Made by a program: the position numbers and the translations under genes. The notes under the pieces were generated by a model. That model was given only the letters and a program-made list of their open reading frames with translations, did no database searches and was not told where the DNA came from. Positions 52,390 to 62,335 of a stretch of 63,767 nt of DNA are shown in pieces. The DNA comes from Verrucomicrobiia bacterium. Lineage in GTDB: Bacteria > Verrucomicrobiota > Verrucomicrobiia > Limisphaerales > UBA11358. Location: assembly GCA_025451535.1 (NCBI GenBank), contig JANWKE010000129.1, positions 1-63,767 of the forward strand, in the 5' to 3' direction. How positions within the stretch are numbered: position 1 is the stretch's first letter; each line of letters starts with the position of its first letter.

Positions 52390-53193
52390 ATGTCAATGGA
52401 TGGCCAAAGGTCAGCTGAGAGGGTTCCAGAGAAAAAGGAAAATCAGGCTCCCGACAAGCCCGATACCAAACCACAAAGCGCCGAAACACCAAGCCCGGTC
52501 ATCTCTCCCAAACCGAATGAGTCTCCAGCCCCACGCCAACAATGCAGAAAACGCTATAAATGCGTAAAAGAAGAAATTAAATATTGGTTTGAAGTGATTG
52601 CTATTCTTGGAGGACTCGCCGGATTGGGTCTGATCTGGCTGCAATATAGTGACATGACTCGCGCAACTGATGCTGCCGTAATTCAATCGAAGGCGTTGTT
52701 GGCACAATCTAAAATGATGCAAAGCCAGCTTCAGGAAATGAGAGAAACACGCAGGGAAGATGAAAGGGCATGGGTTTTCTCCACTGGTCTGGATATAAAG
52801 ACCAATTCCTATGGGGAAAGGTATTATGTAATAAATTTCAAAAATTCTGGAAGGACACCAGCCATAAATGCTGCAATTTTCGTCACACAATGGAAAGACT
52901 CCAGCCAAATTCCAATACAAGATTCTTTGCCTGTCTATATTCCTCGCGGGATAATGATTGGGCCAAATGAAGACGCTGGTCTTACGGGAGGCGAAATTGG
53001 TCTCACGGATGAATCGGCTAAAATTGTCAAGGAAGGATATTCCTATTACCTTGCGGGAACTGTTTGGTATGATGACGTTTTTGGCCACCACCATTGGAGC
53101 CAATTTTGTTATCAAATCATCCCCTATAACCGTATATTCGGCTGGCCGCAACACAATTCCTGCGATGATGCAGAGACAAACCAAAAAAAGTAA
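52390..53193 (+). CDS. Membrane-anchored IS passenger protein
   Basis: The 267-residue protein has a Pro/Ser/Lys-rich N-terminus, one membrane helix at about 68-85 (FEVIAILGGLAGLGLIWLQY) and a coiled segment. A beta-rich domain begins RAWVFSTGLDIKTNSYGER and includes INFKNSGRTPAINAAIFVTQ. The RAWV...NSGRTPA pattern occurs in many uncharacterised bacterial membrane proteins. It lies inside the right inverted repeat of the insertion element and so travels with it. The function is unknown. Confidence 0.7.
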   Translation: MSMDGQRSAERVPEKKENQAPDKPDTKPQSAETPSPVISPKPNESPAPRQQCRKRYKCVKEEIKYWFEVIAILGGLAGLGLIWLQYSDMTRATDAAVIQSKALLAQSKMMQSQLQEMRETRREDERAWVFSTGLDIKTNSYGERYYVINFKNSGRTPAINAAIFVTQWKDSSQIPIQDSLPVYIPRGIMIGPNEDAGLTGGEIGLTDESAKIVKEGYSYYLAGTVWYDDVFGHHHWSQFCYQIIPYNRIFGWPQHNSCDDAETNQKK

Positions 53194-53355
53194 AAGGCTA
53201 TACCCGCATCCCGCAATTTCATGCCAAATCCGGTGAAGTAAAGAGTTGAAGGCCATAAAATTCAAATTAGGACAACGCCGACGATTTAGCATGCTTGTCG
53301 GCGAGCAGGATTTTATGCTAACCTCCGGCGTCAGTTTCCAGGCAACAATTTCATC

Positions 53356-56300
53356 ATGCCGCGCATTTTCGACAACATCGCGCAAGAGCTTTTACCCGCT
53401 CTTGAGCAAACCTTGCAGATTTCCCAACGCGCAGATTTTTGCGTCGGCTATTTTAACCTGCGCGGCTGGAAGGAACTCGACGCGCACGTTGAGGCATGGG
53501 CCGGCGGGAAGGAAAATTGCTGCCGCCTCCTCGTGGGGATGCAACGGCTTCCGCAGGAAGAATTGCGGGCGGTGTTCAGCCTCAACCCTACCCAGAACCA
53601 GCTCGATAATCAGTCCGCGCTCCGCCTTAAGAAAAAACTTGCGGAGGATTTCCGTAACCAGTTGGTGATCGGCGTCCCCACCAACGCCGACGAAGCTGCG
53701 TTGCGCCGTTTGGCCGCGCAACTCAAGGCCGGCAAACTGGTCGTCAAACTTTTTCTCCGCCATCAGCTCCACGCCAAGCTTTATCTTTGTTTTCGCACCG
53801 ACCCGGTAAATCCCATCATCGGGTATCTCGGCAGCAGCAATCTCACCCTGTCCGGTTTGTCCTATCAGGGCGAATTAAATGTGGACGTGCTCGACAATGA
53901 CGCCGCGCTGAAGCTCGCCAAGTGGTTTGAAGATCGCTGGAATGAAAAGTGGTGTGTGGACATTTCTGCCGAGTTGATCCAGGTCATCGAGCAAAGCTGG
54001 GCGAGTGAGAAACCACTGCCGCCGTATCATATTTACATCAAGATGGCCTACCATCTGGCCCAAGAAGCCCGCGCCGGCCTTTCGGAGTTCCGCATTCCCC
54101 CTGAGTTTGGCAACCGGCTGTTCGATTATCAGGTTGCCGCCGTCAAAATCGCCGCTCACCACTTGAACAAACGCGGCGGTGTCCTCATCGGCGATGTCGT
54201 CGGCTTGGGCAAGACCTTGATGGCGACGGCCCTCGCCAAGATTTTTCAGGACGACCACTTCACCGAGACGCTTATCCTCTGCCCGAAGAATCTCGTCAAA
54301 ATGTGGGAGGATTACGTCGCGGAATATCGTTTGGTTGCCAAAGTGCTTTCTGTCACGCAAGCCATCACCAAGCTGCCAGAGTTGCGGCGCTACCGCGTCG
54401 TGCTGATTGATGAAAGTCATAATCTCCGGAACCGCGCAGGCAAACGCTACCGCGCCATTCAGGAATACCTTCAGGAGAACGAAAGCAAATGTATCATGCT
54501 CTCGGCGACGCCCTATAATAAAACTTACCTTGATCTCTCGAATCAACTTCGCCTGTTCGTGCTCGAAGACAAGGATCTCGGCATCCGGCCTGAGCGCCTT
54601 TTGCGTGACATCGGGGAGACCGAGTTTCTCCGCCGTCATCAGTGTCCGGTCCGGTCGCTCGCCGCGTTTGAAAAAAGCGAATACGCCGATGATTGGCGTG
54701 AACTGATGCGCCTTTACATGGTGCGGCGAACCCGCAGTTTCATTCAGGATAATTACGCCACCCTGGACCCCGCCACGGGGCGTAAGTTCCTCACGTTTGA
54801 AGACGGCTCGCGCTCATTCTTTCCGGAGCGCGTTCCCAAAACGGTGCAATTCAATATTGACGAAAAATCCCCCGAGGATCAATACGCCCGTCTATACGCA
54901 CCGGACGTGGTTGCCGCCATCAATGCCCTCAGCTTGCCGCGTTACGGTATTGGGCAGGATGAATACATCGCCGGCAATCCGCCTAAACCACCCACTCCGG
55001 CAGAGGCGAAACAGCTCGCCGACCTTTCCCGCGCCGGCAAGCGCCTCATGGGATTTTGCCGCACCAATCTTTTCAAACGCCTCGAAAGCAGCGGTGAAGC
55101 GTTTCAGCAATCCATCGAACGGCACATTTTGCGGAATTTCATCTACCTCCACGCTATCGAGCATAATCTTCCGCTCCCCCTCGGGACACAGGATTCGGGA
55201 CTGCTCGATGCTGGTAATTACGACGAGGATATTGACGACGCAAATGCCGATGCCGACTTATTTGAAGAGGAAAACGGCGAACAAACCCAGCCGGCTGCCA
55301 AATTGAATCTCGCCACTGTCGCCGATTTCAAAAAGCGTGCGGCGGAAGTCTATCAGAGTTACGCCACCCAATTCAAAAGCCGGTTCAAGTGGCTGCGCCC
55401 GGACCTGTTCACCAAATCACTTGGTAAAGACCTAGCCGATGATGGGGCGATGCTCCTAAAAGTTCTAACGCGCTGCGGGGACTGGAATCCCGATACGGAT
55501 GCCAAACTCGATTCGTTATATCAACTGCTCACCAAAAAGCACCCGAACCAGAAAGTGATCGTCTTCACCCAATTCGCCGACACCGTGCGTTACCTCACGG
55601 GGCAACTACGGGCGCGTAAAGTGGACCGTCTGGCGGGGGTGACCGGCTCGTCCGAAGACCCCACGAGCTACGCCTGGCGGTTCAGTCCGGCAAGCAATCG
55701 GAACGACAACAACAAAGGCAATTCCGCCTTCAAGCCGGAAGAAGAACTGCGTGTATTGATTGCCACCGATGTTCTAAGCGAAGGCCAGAATCTTCAAGAT
55801 GCCAACATCATCGTCAATTTTGATTTGCCCTGGGCCATTATCCGACTGATTCAGCGCGCCGGCCGCGTGGATCGTATCGGCCAGAAGTCAGACAAAATCT
55901 TGTGCTACTCGTTTTTGCCTGCCGATGGCGTGGAAAATCTCATCAACCTCCGCTCACGAGTCCGGCAGCGACTCCACGAAAATTCCGAGGTCGTCGGCAC
56001 GGACGAGGCGTTCTTTGAGGATGAGCAGGAAAAGCAGAAACTGCTCGCCCTGTACCACGAAAAGTCCGGCATTCTCGATGGTGATGCCGACAACGAAGTG
56101 GATTTGGCCTCCTTCGCCTATCAAATTTGGAAAAACGCCACCGACAAGAATCCTGAATTGAAGAGCGCCATCGAAGCGCTGCCGGAAGTGGTTTATTCCA
56201 CCAAGCCACACCTGGTCACCGACAAAAAACCGCCCGGTGTGCTCGTTTATCTGCGCACAGCCGAAAGCAACGACGCATTGGCCTGGGTGGACAAGGATGG

Positions 56301-56763
56301 CAACAATGTCACCCAATCGCAGTTTGACATTCTCCGCGCCGCCGAATGTGCGCCGAATACACCCGCGCTGCCCCGGCAGGAAAATCACCATCCTCTGGTC
56401 AAGAAGGGAGTCGAGTTCGTTGTCGCCGAGGAAAAAACCGTCGGTGGCCAGTTGGGTCGTCCCTCCGGTGCGCGGTTCCGCACCTATGAACGGCTGAAAC
56501 GCCATGCTGAGCAAATCAAGGGCACGCTGTTCGATACCCCACAGTTCGCCAAGGCCATTGAGGAAATTTATCGGTTCCCATTGCGTCAATCTGCCACCGA
56601 CACGCTCAATCGCCAGCTTCGCTCCGGCATCTCGGATGAAAAGCTGGCCGAACTCGTCATCGCCCTGCGGGACGATGACCGTCTCTGTATCGTCCACGAG
56701 GAGGAACAAACCCACGAACCGAAAATTATTTGTTCGCTCGGGTTAAGCGCGGCGAATCCCTGA
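53356..56763 (+). CDS. PLD-domain SNF2-type helicase of a restriction/defence module
   Basis: The N-terminal 200 residues form a phospholipase D-like domain with HAKLYLCF and [11 protein letters not shown] (an HxK...GSSN motif), a likely nuclease or its relic. Residues from about 255 form a superfamily 2 SNF2-like helicase. Motif I is [16 protein letters not shown], motif [14 protein letters not shown], motif III LSATPYN, motif [17 protein letters not shown] and motif [13 protein letters not shown]. The 1135-residue size and the methylase gene starting 5 bp after its stop suggest a two-protein system that modifies self DNA and attacks foreign DNA. It resembles but does not equal DISARM or type I systems. 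Confidence 0.88.
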   Translation: MPRIFDNIAQELLPALEQTLQISQRADFCVGYFNLRGWKELDAHVEAWAGGKENCCRLLVGMQRLPQEELRAVFSLNPTQNQLDNQSALRLKKKLAEDFRNQLVIGVPTNADEAALRRLAAQLKAGKLVVKLFLRHQLHAKLYLCFRTDPVNPIIGYLGSSNLTLSGLSYQGELNVDVLDNDAALKLAKWFEDRWNEKWCVDISAELIQVIEQSWASEKPLPPYHIYIKMAYHLAQEARAGLSEFRIPPEFGNRLFDYQVAAVKIAAHHLNKRGGVLIGDVVGLGKTLMATALAKIFQDDHFTETLILCPKNLVKMWEDYVAEYRLVAKVLSVTQAITKLPELRRYRVVLIDESHNLRNRAGKRYRAIQEYLQENESKCIMLSATPYNKTYLDLSNQLRLFVLEDKDLGIRPERLLRDIGETEFLRRHQCPVRSLAAFEKSEYADDWRELMRLYMVRRTRSFIQDNYATLDPATGRKFLTFEDGSRSFFPERVPKTVQFNIDEKSPEDQYARLYAPDVVAAINALSLPRYGIGQDEYIAGNPPKPPTPAEAKQLADLSRAGKRLMGFCRTNLFKRLESSGEAFQQSIERHILRNFIYLHAIEHNLPLPLGTQDSGLLDAGNYDEDIDDANADADLFEEENGEQTQPAAKLNLATVADFKKRAAEVYQSYATQFKSRFKWLRPDLFTKSLGKDLADDGAMLLKVLTRCGDWNPDTDAKLDSLYQLLTKKHPNQKVIVFTQFADTVRYLTGQLRARKVDRLAGVTGSSEDPTSYAWRFSPASNRNDNNKGNSAFKPEEELRVLIATDVLSEGQNLQDANIIVNFDLPWAIIRLIQRAGRVDRIGQKSDKILCYSFLPADGVENLINLRSRVRQRLHENSEVVGTDEAFFEDEQEKQKLLALYHEKSGILDGDADNEVDLASFAYQIWKNATDKNPELKSAIEALPEVVYSTKPHLVTDKKPPGVLVYLRTAESNDALAWVDKDGNNVTQSQFDILRAAECAPNTPALPRQENHHPLVKKGVEFVVAEEKTVGGQLGRPSGARFRTYERLKRHAEQIKGTLFDTPQFAKAIEEIYRFPLRQSATDTLNRQLRSGISDEKLAELVIALRDDDRLCIVHEEEQTHEPKIICSLGLSAANP

Positions 56764-56768
56764 TCAAT

Positions 56769-59700
56769 ATGCCACTGGACCAGCCCAAATCCCGCCAATT
56801 GCTAAAACAATTCGACTTCCGCACCTTGTTTATTCAGGAAATTGGCTGGGATAATCACAAAGCCGCTCTCGAAATTACGATTGACGGCAAGCCGCATCAG
56901 TTGGTAGCGGTCGCGCAGAAGCGCGGCATGGTGGCTTACCAGTGCGCCACGCCTGCGGGCGGTTGTCTGCCGGAATATGCCGTGCGTCGTAAGATCGAGC
57001 AGCAGGTTGCTAAGGCCGCTCACGAACATCTGATTATCTTTACCGACGCCGCGCAGACTACCCAAATCTGGCAGTGGGTCAAACGCGAGCCAGGCAAACC
57101 CACCGCCTGCCGTGAACATCGTTTCGACAAATCACAGTCGGGCGAGTCCCTTCTCCAAAAACTTGAATCCATTGCTTTCAGCCTGGATGAAGAGGAAACC
57201 TTGGTTTTAACGGACGTAACGAGCGGCGTTCGCGCCGGATTTGACATCGAGCGCGTGACCAAGGCGTTTTACCGGGATTTCGATACGCACCGCCTCGCCT
57301 TCCTAAAGTTCATTGACGGCATCGGCGAGGTGGCCGACTGCGAATGGTATGCGTCCGTCATGCTCAACCGGCTGATGTTCGTCTATTTCATCCAACGGAA
57401 GGGCTTCCTCGACGGCGATCCCAAATACCTTCGCAATCGTCTCGACCGCTGCAAAAAGGAGCAGGGCAAGGATAAGTTCTACACCTTTTACCGCTATTTC
57501 CTGCTCCGCTTGTTTCATGAAGGCTTTGGCAAACGCCGCAAGGATCGCGCGCCAGACCTCGAAAAACTGCTCGGCAACATCCCGTATCTCAACGGCGGCC
57601 TGTTCGACGTGCATGAACTTGAGAAGCCCGAACGCTACGGCAAGGAAATCCAGATTCCCGACAAGGCGTTCGAGCGCGTCTTTGATTATTTCGATCAATA
57701 CCAGTGGCACTTGGACGAACGCCCGCTGCGCGACGACAAGGAAATCAATCCCGATGTCCTCGGCTACATCTTCGAGAAATACATCAACCAGAAACAGATG
57801 GGGGCGTATTACACGAAGGAGGACATCACTGAATACATCAGCAAGAACACCGTTCTCTCATTCCTGTTCGACGCCGCCCGCGCCAAGTGCAAGGTCGCCT
57901 TTGAAAAAGCCGACGCCCCGACCGTCTGGGATTTGCTTCGCGAAAATCCCGACCGCTATATTTATTCCGCCGTGCGGCACGGCACCGATAAAGAGCTCCC
58001 GGCAGAAATCGCCGCCGGCATCAAGGACGTGTCCAAGCGTGGCGGCTGGAATAAACCGGCCGCGGGCGAGTTCGCCTTGCCCACCGAAATTTGGCGCGAG
58101 GTCGTCGTCCGTCGCCAGCGTTACGAGGAAGTCAGGAAAAAGCTCGCCACTGGCGAAATCAAGGAGATCAACGACTTCATCACCCTCAATCTCGATCTCC
58201 GCCAGTTCGCGCAGGATGTCATCCAGAATTGCGAAGGCCCGGATTTGCTTATGGCCTTGTGGCAGGCCATCACCACCATCACCGTGCTAGACCCCACCGG
58301 CGGGTCGGGCGCATTCATCTTTGCCGCGCTCAATATCCTTGAACCGCTCTATGAAGCGTGTCTCGACCGCATGGAAGCATTCTTGGCGGAATGGGGCGCG
58401 AATGGCCAGAAGAATTATCCGAATTACCACAAGAAATTCACCGAAGTTCTCGCCCGCGTGGATGCCCATCCCAACCGGCGTTATTTCGTCCTGAAATCCA
58501 TCATCCTGAATAATCTTTACGCCGTGGACATCATGGAAGAGGCGGTGGAAATCTGCAAACTGCGCCTCTTCCTCAAGCTCGCCGCACAGGTAGATCCACA
58601 CCCGGACAAAGATAATCTTGGTATTGAACCGCTACCGGACATTGATTTCAATGTCCGCGCAGGTAACACACTCGTCGGCTATGCCACCAAGGAGGAAGTG
58701 CAGCGGTGCATGAAGGAAATGGGCGGTGGCCAGATGAAATTGATGGGCGAGGATGAGTTGGGCAGCTTTGCCCGGTTCAACACGCGCTGTGCGGATGTGG
58801 AACAGGCGTTCAGCAAATTCCGCCAGCTCCAGACCGAGGGCGATGGTTCGGTGCCCTACGCCGACAAGCAAGAACTCCAGAAACGGCTCAAGGTCTTGGA
58901 AGAAGAATTGAACCGCCACCTCGCTAGCGAATGCGGCGTGAAGGTGAGCGACAAGGCAGTGTTCGCAAAATGGGTGAAATCACATCAGCCGTTCCACTGG
59001 TTTATCCAATTCTATGGCATTATCAACAGCGGTGGTTTCGATGTCATCATTGGCAATCCACCGTATGTCGAACTGAACGCACTCGACGATTACCAAATTC
59101 GAGGTTACGCCTGCGAGGATAGCGGCAATCTTTATGCCTTAATTATGGAGCGGTGTGCTGCACTTGGTCGGAAAGATGCGCACCAAGGATTTATCGTGCC
59201 TGTATCTTCCGTTTCAACAGACCGCTACGAAACGCTCCAGAACTTGATCGTCAAGCGCGAAGTTCATTTCAGCTCCTATGACGACCGTCCATCACGGCTC
59301 TTTGATGGATTGGAGCATATCCGACTTACCATTCACATTATGGGGCGGCCCACAAGTGCCGCACGGTTATTTTCTACACGCTACAATAAATGGATGGCTG
59401 ATGAACGGCCCGCACTTTTCAGCAAACTTACATTTACTAATGCCATGCCCGCACTGGTGGAAGGCACGCTGCCGAAACTTTGTTCAGACTTGGAGCAGGG
59501 CATCGTCAAAAGACTTACCTCACAGCAGCGGAAACTTAGTCTATTTTACACGGCAGGGGCGAAACACAGAATCTTCTACTCACGAAAAGTCGGCTACTTT
59601 CTCCAAGTTCTCGATTTTGAGCCGCGTGTGCTCGACGGTAATGGAAAACGGCGTCCACCATCGGAGTTCAAAGAATTGAGGCTCGCCAGTGACGACCATG

Positions 59701-60089
59701 CCAAAATCGCGCTATGTTGTTTGAACTCAAACCTCTTCTACTGGTTTGTCACAGTTTTTTCAGATTGTCGTCACGTCAATAAACGTGAAGTTGATGCATT
59801 TCCAATCAATCTTCTCGCGCTCAGTGACAGCCCACCAAAGAAGCAACTTGTGAGATTAGCAACTGCTCTGATGGAGGATTTGAAAAAGAACTCGGAAAAT
59901 CGCACTATGCGATTCAAACACGACACGCTGACGGTGCAGTGTATTTACCCAAAAGCCAGCAAATCCATCATTGATGAAATTGACACGGTGCTGGCGGTGC
60001 ACTACGGGTTCACGGCAGAGGAATTGGATTTCATCCTGAACTACGACATCAAATACCGCCTCGGTCGCGACCCGGAGGAGGAGGAATGA
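56769..60089 (+). CDS. Eco57I-type DNA adenine methylase/restriction protein
   Basis: The ATG at 56769 was preferred over an upstream frame reading into the helicase gene. The N-terminus (LFIQEIGWDNHKAALEITID, then PHQLVAVAQKRGMVAYQC) resembles a nuclease-type fold. The methylase has AYYTKEDITEYI, SAM motif I TVLDPTGGSGAFIF (near residue 507) and catalytic motif IV VIIGNPPYVEL (near 761), which indicate N6-adenine methylation. A target-recognition region follows to the C-terminus (ILNYDIKYRLGRDPEEEE). It is 1106 residues long, as for type IIG enzymes. It is coupled to the upstream helicase and the downstream DUF3644 gene. Confidence 0.92.
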   Translation: MPLDQPKSRQLLKQFDFRTLFIQEIGWDNHKAALEITIDGKPHQLVAVAQKRGMVAYQCATPAGGCLPEYAVRRKIEQQVAKAAHEHLIIFTDAAQTTQIWQWVKREPGKPTACREHRFDKSQSGESLLQKLESIAFSLDEEETLVLTDVTSGVRAGFDIERVTKAFYRDFDTHRLAFLKFIDGIGEVADCEWYASVMLNRLMFVYFIQRKGFLDGDPKYLRNRLDRCKKEQGKDKFYTFYRYFLLRLFHEGFGKRRKDRAPDLEKLLGNIPYLNGGLFDVHELEKPERYGKEIQIPDKAFERVFDYFDQYQWHLDERPLRDDKEINPDVLGYIFEKYINQKQMGAYYTKEDITEYISKNTVLSFLFDAARAKCKVAFEKADAPTVWDLLRENPDRYIYSAVRHGTDKELPAEIAAGIKDVSKRGGWNKPAAGEFALPTEIWREVVVRRQRYEEVRKKLATGEIKEINDFITLNLDLRQFAQDVIQNCEGPDLLMALWQAITTITVLDPTGGSGAFIFAALNILEPLYEACLDRMEAFLAEWGANGQKNYPNYHKKFTEVLARVDAHPNRRYFVLKSIILNNLYAVDIMEEAVEICKLRLFLKLAAQVDPHPDKDNLGIEPLPDIDFNVRAGNTLVGYATKEEVQRCMKEMGGGQMKLMGEDELGSFARFNTRCADVEQAFSKFRQLQTEGDGSVPYADKQELQKRLKVLEEELNRHLASECGVKVSDKAVFAKWVKSHQPFHWFIQFYGIINSGGFDVIIGNPPYVELNALDDYQIRGYACEDSGNLYALIMERCAALGRKDAHQGFIVPVSSVSTDRYETLQNLIVKREVHFSSYDDRPSRLFDGLEHIRLTIHIMGRPTSAARLFSTRYNKWMADERPALFSKLTFTNAMPALVEGTLPKLCSDLEQGIVKRLTSQQRKLSLFYTAGAKHRIFYSRKVGYFLQVLDFEPRVLDGNGKRRPPSEFKELRLASDDHAKIALCCLNSNLFYWFVTVFSDCRHVNKREVDAFPINLLALSDSPPKKQLVRLATALMEDLKKNSENRTMRFKHDTLTVQCIYPKASKSIIDEIDTVLAVHYGFTAEELDFILNYDIKYRLGRDPEEEE

Positions 60090-61165
60090 GAGGGCTTCCA
60101 CGAAAGGCTAAAGGCGCGCTCGAAAAGGCGAGGGATTCGGCTTTGCTGGCCGTTGAGGTTTACAACAAGCCCGCTGTGAAATTCAAATCGGGTGGCTACA
60201 TTACCCTCATGGTCATCGCATGGACTGCGTTGTTCCACGCCATCTTCTTCAAGAAGAAGCGCAAACCGTTTCGAAAGGAGCATGGGCGATTCTTGAGAAT
60301 CGAAAACGACTTTATGCATTGGGAACTCGCCGAGTGTTTATCCCAGTATTTCAAAACAGACACAGGCAATCCCATGCGCAAAAACCTTGAATTTTTTATC
60401 CCACTCCGAAACCGCATTGAGCACCGCTCGATGCCGGAACTCGATGCGAGCATCTTTGGCGAGTGTCAAGCGATGCTGCTAAATTTCGACGAAATGCTGG
60501 AGAAGGAGTTCGGCGCCAGATACTGCTTGCGGGAGTGCCTTTCATTCTCTTTGCAGTTGTTCCCGTCGTCGGAAAGCCTGGTGGACACGGTAAAACACAA
60601 GCCGGAGAGCAAGCCAGTCGTGGAATTTATCCAGCGGTTTCGATCAACCATTTCACCGGAAGTTACCGCCAGCGGTAAGTATTCATTCAAAGCATTTCTG
60701 ATCCAAGTTGCGAACCATAGGAGCGAAAACGCATTGCCAGTCCAGTTTGTCCATTACGACAGGCTTTCGGACGAGGAGAAGAAGCAACTCGGTCATGTGG
60801 TTGCGATGGTTAAATTCAAAGAGGTTCCAGTAGCCAATCTCAACAGCATTCGCGCGGGCGATGTCGTTAAAAAAGTGCAGACTGGTTTGGGCAATCCCAA
60901 AATTGACCGGGGAGGCAAATCGGTAGATAGATTCAACCTCGCCGTTCATGCGCGCTGCTGGAAGCGGTTCAAAGTGCGCCCATCAAGCGGCAGCAATGCG
61001 CCGCAGGAAACAAATTGGAAGTATTGTATCTACGACCTGCGGCACGATGACTATGGCTACACGCAAGCGTGGGCCGATTTCCTGATCGAGAAACTGAAAG
61101 ACCCGGCGGAATTTGATGCGGTATGCAAAAGCGGCCAGGCCGGCGACGCCAGCCAAACAACATGA
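60086..61165 (+). CDS. DUF3644-like protein
   Basis: Its start overlaps the methylase stop as ATGA. The N-terminus KGALEKARDSALLAVEVYNK, followed by YITLMVIAWTALFHAIFF, matches the helical core of the DUF3644 group as I know it. FFIPLRNRIEHRSMPELDAS, with its RNRIEHR, recalls the RxxxxH motif of HEPN-type RNases. The C-terminal half is mixed and ends in a domain with YDLRHDDYGYTQAWADFLIE. DUF3644 genes often sit in restriction loci. A toxin or RNase role is a guess from the motif. The gene is flanked by a duplicated piece of the methylase 3' end. Confidence 0.75.
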   Translation: MRGLPRKAKGALEKARDSALLAVEVYNKPAVKFKSGGYITLMVIAWTALFHAIFFKKKRKPFRKEHGRFLRIENDFMHWELAECLSQYFKTDTGNPMRKNLEFFIPLRNRIEHRSMPELDASIFGECQAMLLNFDEMLEKEFGARYCLRECLSFSLQLFPSSESLVDTVKHKPESKPVVEFIQRFRSTISPEVTASGKYSFKAFLIQVANHRSENALPVQFVHYDRLSDEEKKQLGHVVAMVKFKEVPVANLNSIRAGDVVKKVQTGLGNPKIDRGGKSVDRFNLAVHARCWKRFKVRPSSGSNAPQETNWKYCIYDLRHDDYGYTQAWADFLIEKLKDPAEFDAVCKSGQAGDASQTT

Positions 61166-61218
61166 ACAAGAACATCAAATACCGCCTCGGCCGCAACACC
61201 GAGGAATTGGACGAATAA
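61162..61218 (+). pseudogene. Duplicated methylase C-terminal tail (18-residue frame)
   Basis: The frame MNKNIKYRLGRNTEELDE repeats the end of the Eco57I methylase (NYDIKYRLGRDPEEEE). At DNA level 19 bases are identical: 60046-60064 and 61172-61190, ACATCAAATACCGCCTCGG. It starts by overlapping the DUF3644 stop. It marks the point where the DUF3644 gene was inserted into, or duplicated around, the end of the methylase gene. Confidence 0.8.
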
Positions 61219-61241
61219 ATCTCCTAATAAAAGGAATACCT

Positions 61242-61553
61242 ATGACCATCACAGTTGTCCCAAGAAATTATGAGAATCTCTACGGTTTGCTCCTCAAGAA
61301 AGAACAACAACTGCGACCGAAAGGCGCGTTCTATCGCGTTCCCGGCAGGTTCAACGGATTTACCAAGTGGCATCATAAGAAATACAACGGATGGGTCTGG
61401 CTTCGGAAAGCCATGAGCGGTGTCGTGGTGGTTGAAATCGAAACGCGTGATGAGCCGAACGACTGGCAAATCCTCTCGGCGTTCATAGGCTTTCTCGACC
61501 GATACTTCAAAAACGGAATCAGCAGCATTAGCATAAACTACTCGAAATCATGA
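61242..61553 (+). CDS. Small hypothetical protein in the defence block
   Basis: A 103-residue protein with AAGGA six bases before the ATG. It reads ITVVPRNYENLYGLLLKKEQ, FTKWHHKKYNGWVWLRKA and VVVVEIETRDEPNDWQIL, with a C-terminal ISINYSK strand. The layout is a compact alpha/beta fold rich in aromatic residues. I do not recognise a family. It sits between the DUF3644 gene and the nuclease-like gene, 10 bp before the latter, and is likely part of the same transcript. Confidence 0.65.
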   Translation: MTITVVPRNYENLYGLLLKKEQQLRPKGAFYRVPGRFNGFTKWHHKKYNGWVWLRKAMSGVVVVEIETRDEPNDWQILSAFIGFLDRYFKNGISSISINYSKS

Positions 61554-61563
61554 GATTCATATT

Positions 61564-62316
61564 ATGCAACCCGAAAAAGTAACCAAGCGTATCAAAGACA
61601 AGGCTCTCGAATTGCTGGAGCAATTCCCAAAAGGATTAAGATATTCAGAACTGCACGCCAAAATTAGCGCATTCGACGCCAACTTCAATTCCAACACTAT
61701 CAACGGGAGCATTTGGCAACTGGATGCCATTTTCCCCGATAGAGTTTACAAGCCATCCAAAGGGTTGTTTCGCCTGCTCAAATATAAGCCGGCTGATGAA
61801 GAGGCCGAGGGGCCGGCCCCGGTCCCTCCGCCGGTATCAAAAATCAACGAAGAGGATTTTTACAAACCATTTGCCGATTGGCTGACCAACGAGATTGAGG
61901 ATGTGACCGTGGCCATGCCGCTCGGCGGTAATAAATTCAAGGACAAATGGGGAACCCCGGATGTAATCGGCAAACGCGAATCCCGCCGGAGCGACATAAT
62001 CAAGGGCATGACCGAAATCGTTTCCGCCGAGATCAAGACGGACGCCGTGCAACTCATCACCGCCTTTGGTCAGGCGTGTGCCTACAAAATTTTCAGCAAC
62101 AAGGTTTACCTCGTCGTGCCCAGCAAGTCGTCCGACGAGGATTTGGATCGGCTGGATTCCCTATGCCAGATATTCGGCATCGGTCTTGTGACATTCGATG
62201 CCGCCAAACCCGCGAGCCCCGATTTTCGGATAATGGTGCGTGCGGCACGTCACGAGCCGGACCTATTCTACACCAACAAATACATGGCCCTCATCGAAAA
62301 AGAGCTGTTCAGCTAG
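61564..62316 (+). CDS. Winged-helix plus restriction-endonuclease-like protein
   Basis: Residues about 5-75 form a winged-helix-like domain (ALELLEQFPKGLRYSELHAK to GLFRLLKYK). After a Pro-rich linker, residues about 95-250 show the PD-(D/E)xK order: DFYKPFADWLTNEIEDVTVA, DKWGTPDVIGKRES with the first Asp, and VSAEIKTDAVQLITAFGQAC with the ExK pair. A VYLVVPSK strand follows. Such proteins act as nucleases or DNA-binding specificity factors in defence loci. It precedes the SIR2-like gene by 19 bp. Confidence 0.75.
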   Translation: MQPEKVTKRIKDKALELLEQFPKGLRYSELHAKISAFDANFNSNTINGSIWQLDAIFPDRVYKPSKGLFRLLKYKPADEEAEGPAPVPPPVSKINEEDFYKPFADWLTNEIEDVTVAMPLGGNKFKDKWGTPDVIGKRESRRSDIIKGMTEIVSAEIKTDAVQLITAFGQACAYKIFSNKVYLVVPSKSSDEDLDRLDSLCQIFGIGLVTFDAAKPASPDFRIMVRAARHEPDLFYTNKYMALIEKELFS

Positions 62317-62335
62317 GCAAAACCGAAACTGCTTG

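Larger units (their letters stand above)
50850..53279. mobile_element. Complete IS1/IS1595-like insertion element with passenger genes
   Basis: Perfect 19-bp terminal inverted repeats GGCGTTGTCCTAATTTGAA (50850-50868) and its complement (53261-53279) bound the element. An 8-bp direct repeat GACGATTT flanks it (50842-50849 and 53280-53287), a clear target duplication. Inside are a DDE transposase, a small gene downstream of it, an RHH-like small gene, a tRNA-like sequence and a membrane protein gene. The whole element is 2,430 bp. It interrupts the region between the tra operon and the helicase gene, and its intact ends suggest recent insertion. Confidence 0.9.

Noticed and set aside
53356-60089. 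DISARM or BREX
   Set aside because: A PLD-SNF2 helicase with an Eco57I-type methylase is suggestive, but DrmA, DrmB, BrxL, PglZ and other signature genes are absent.
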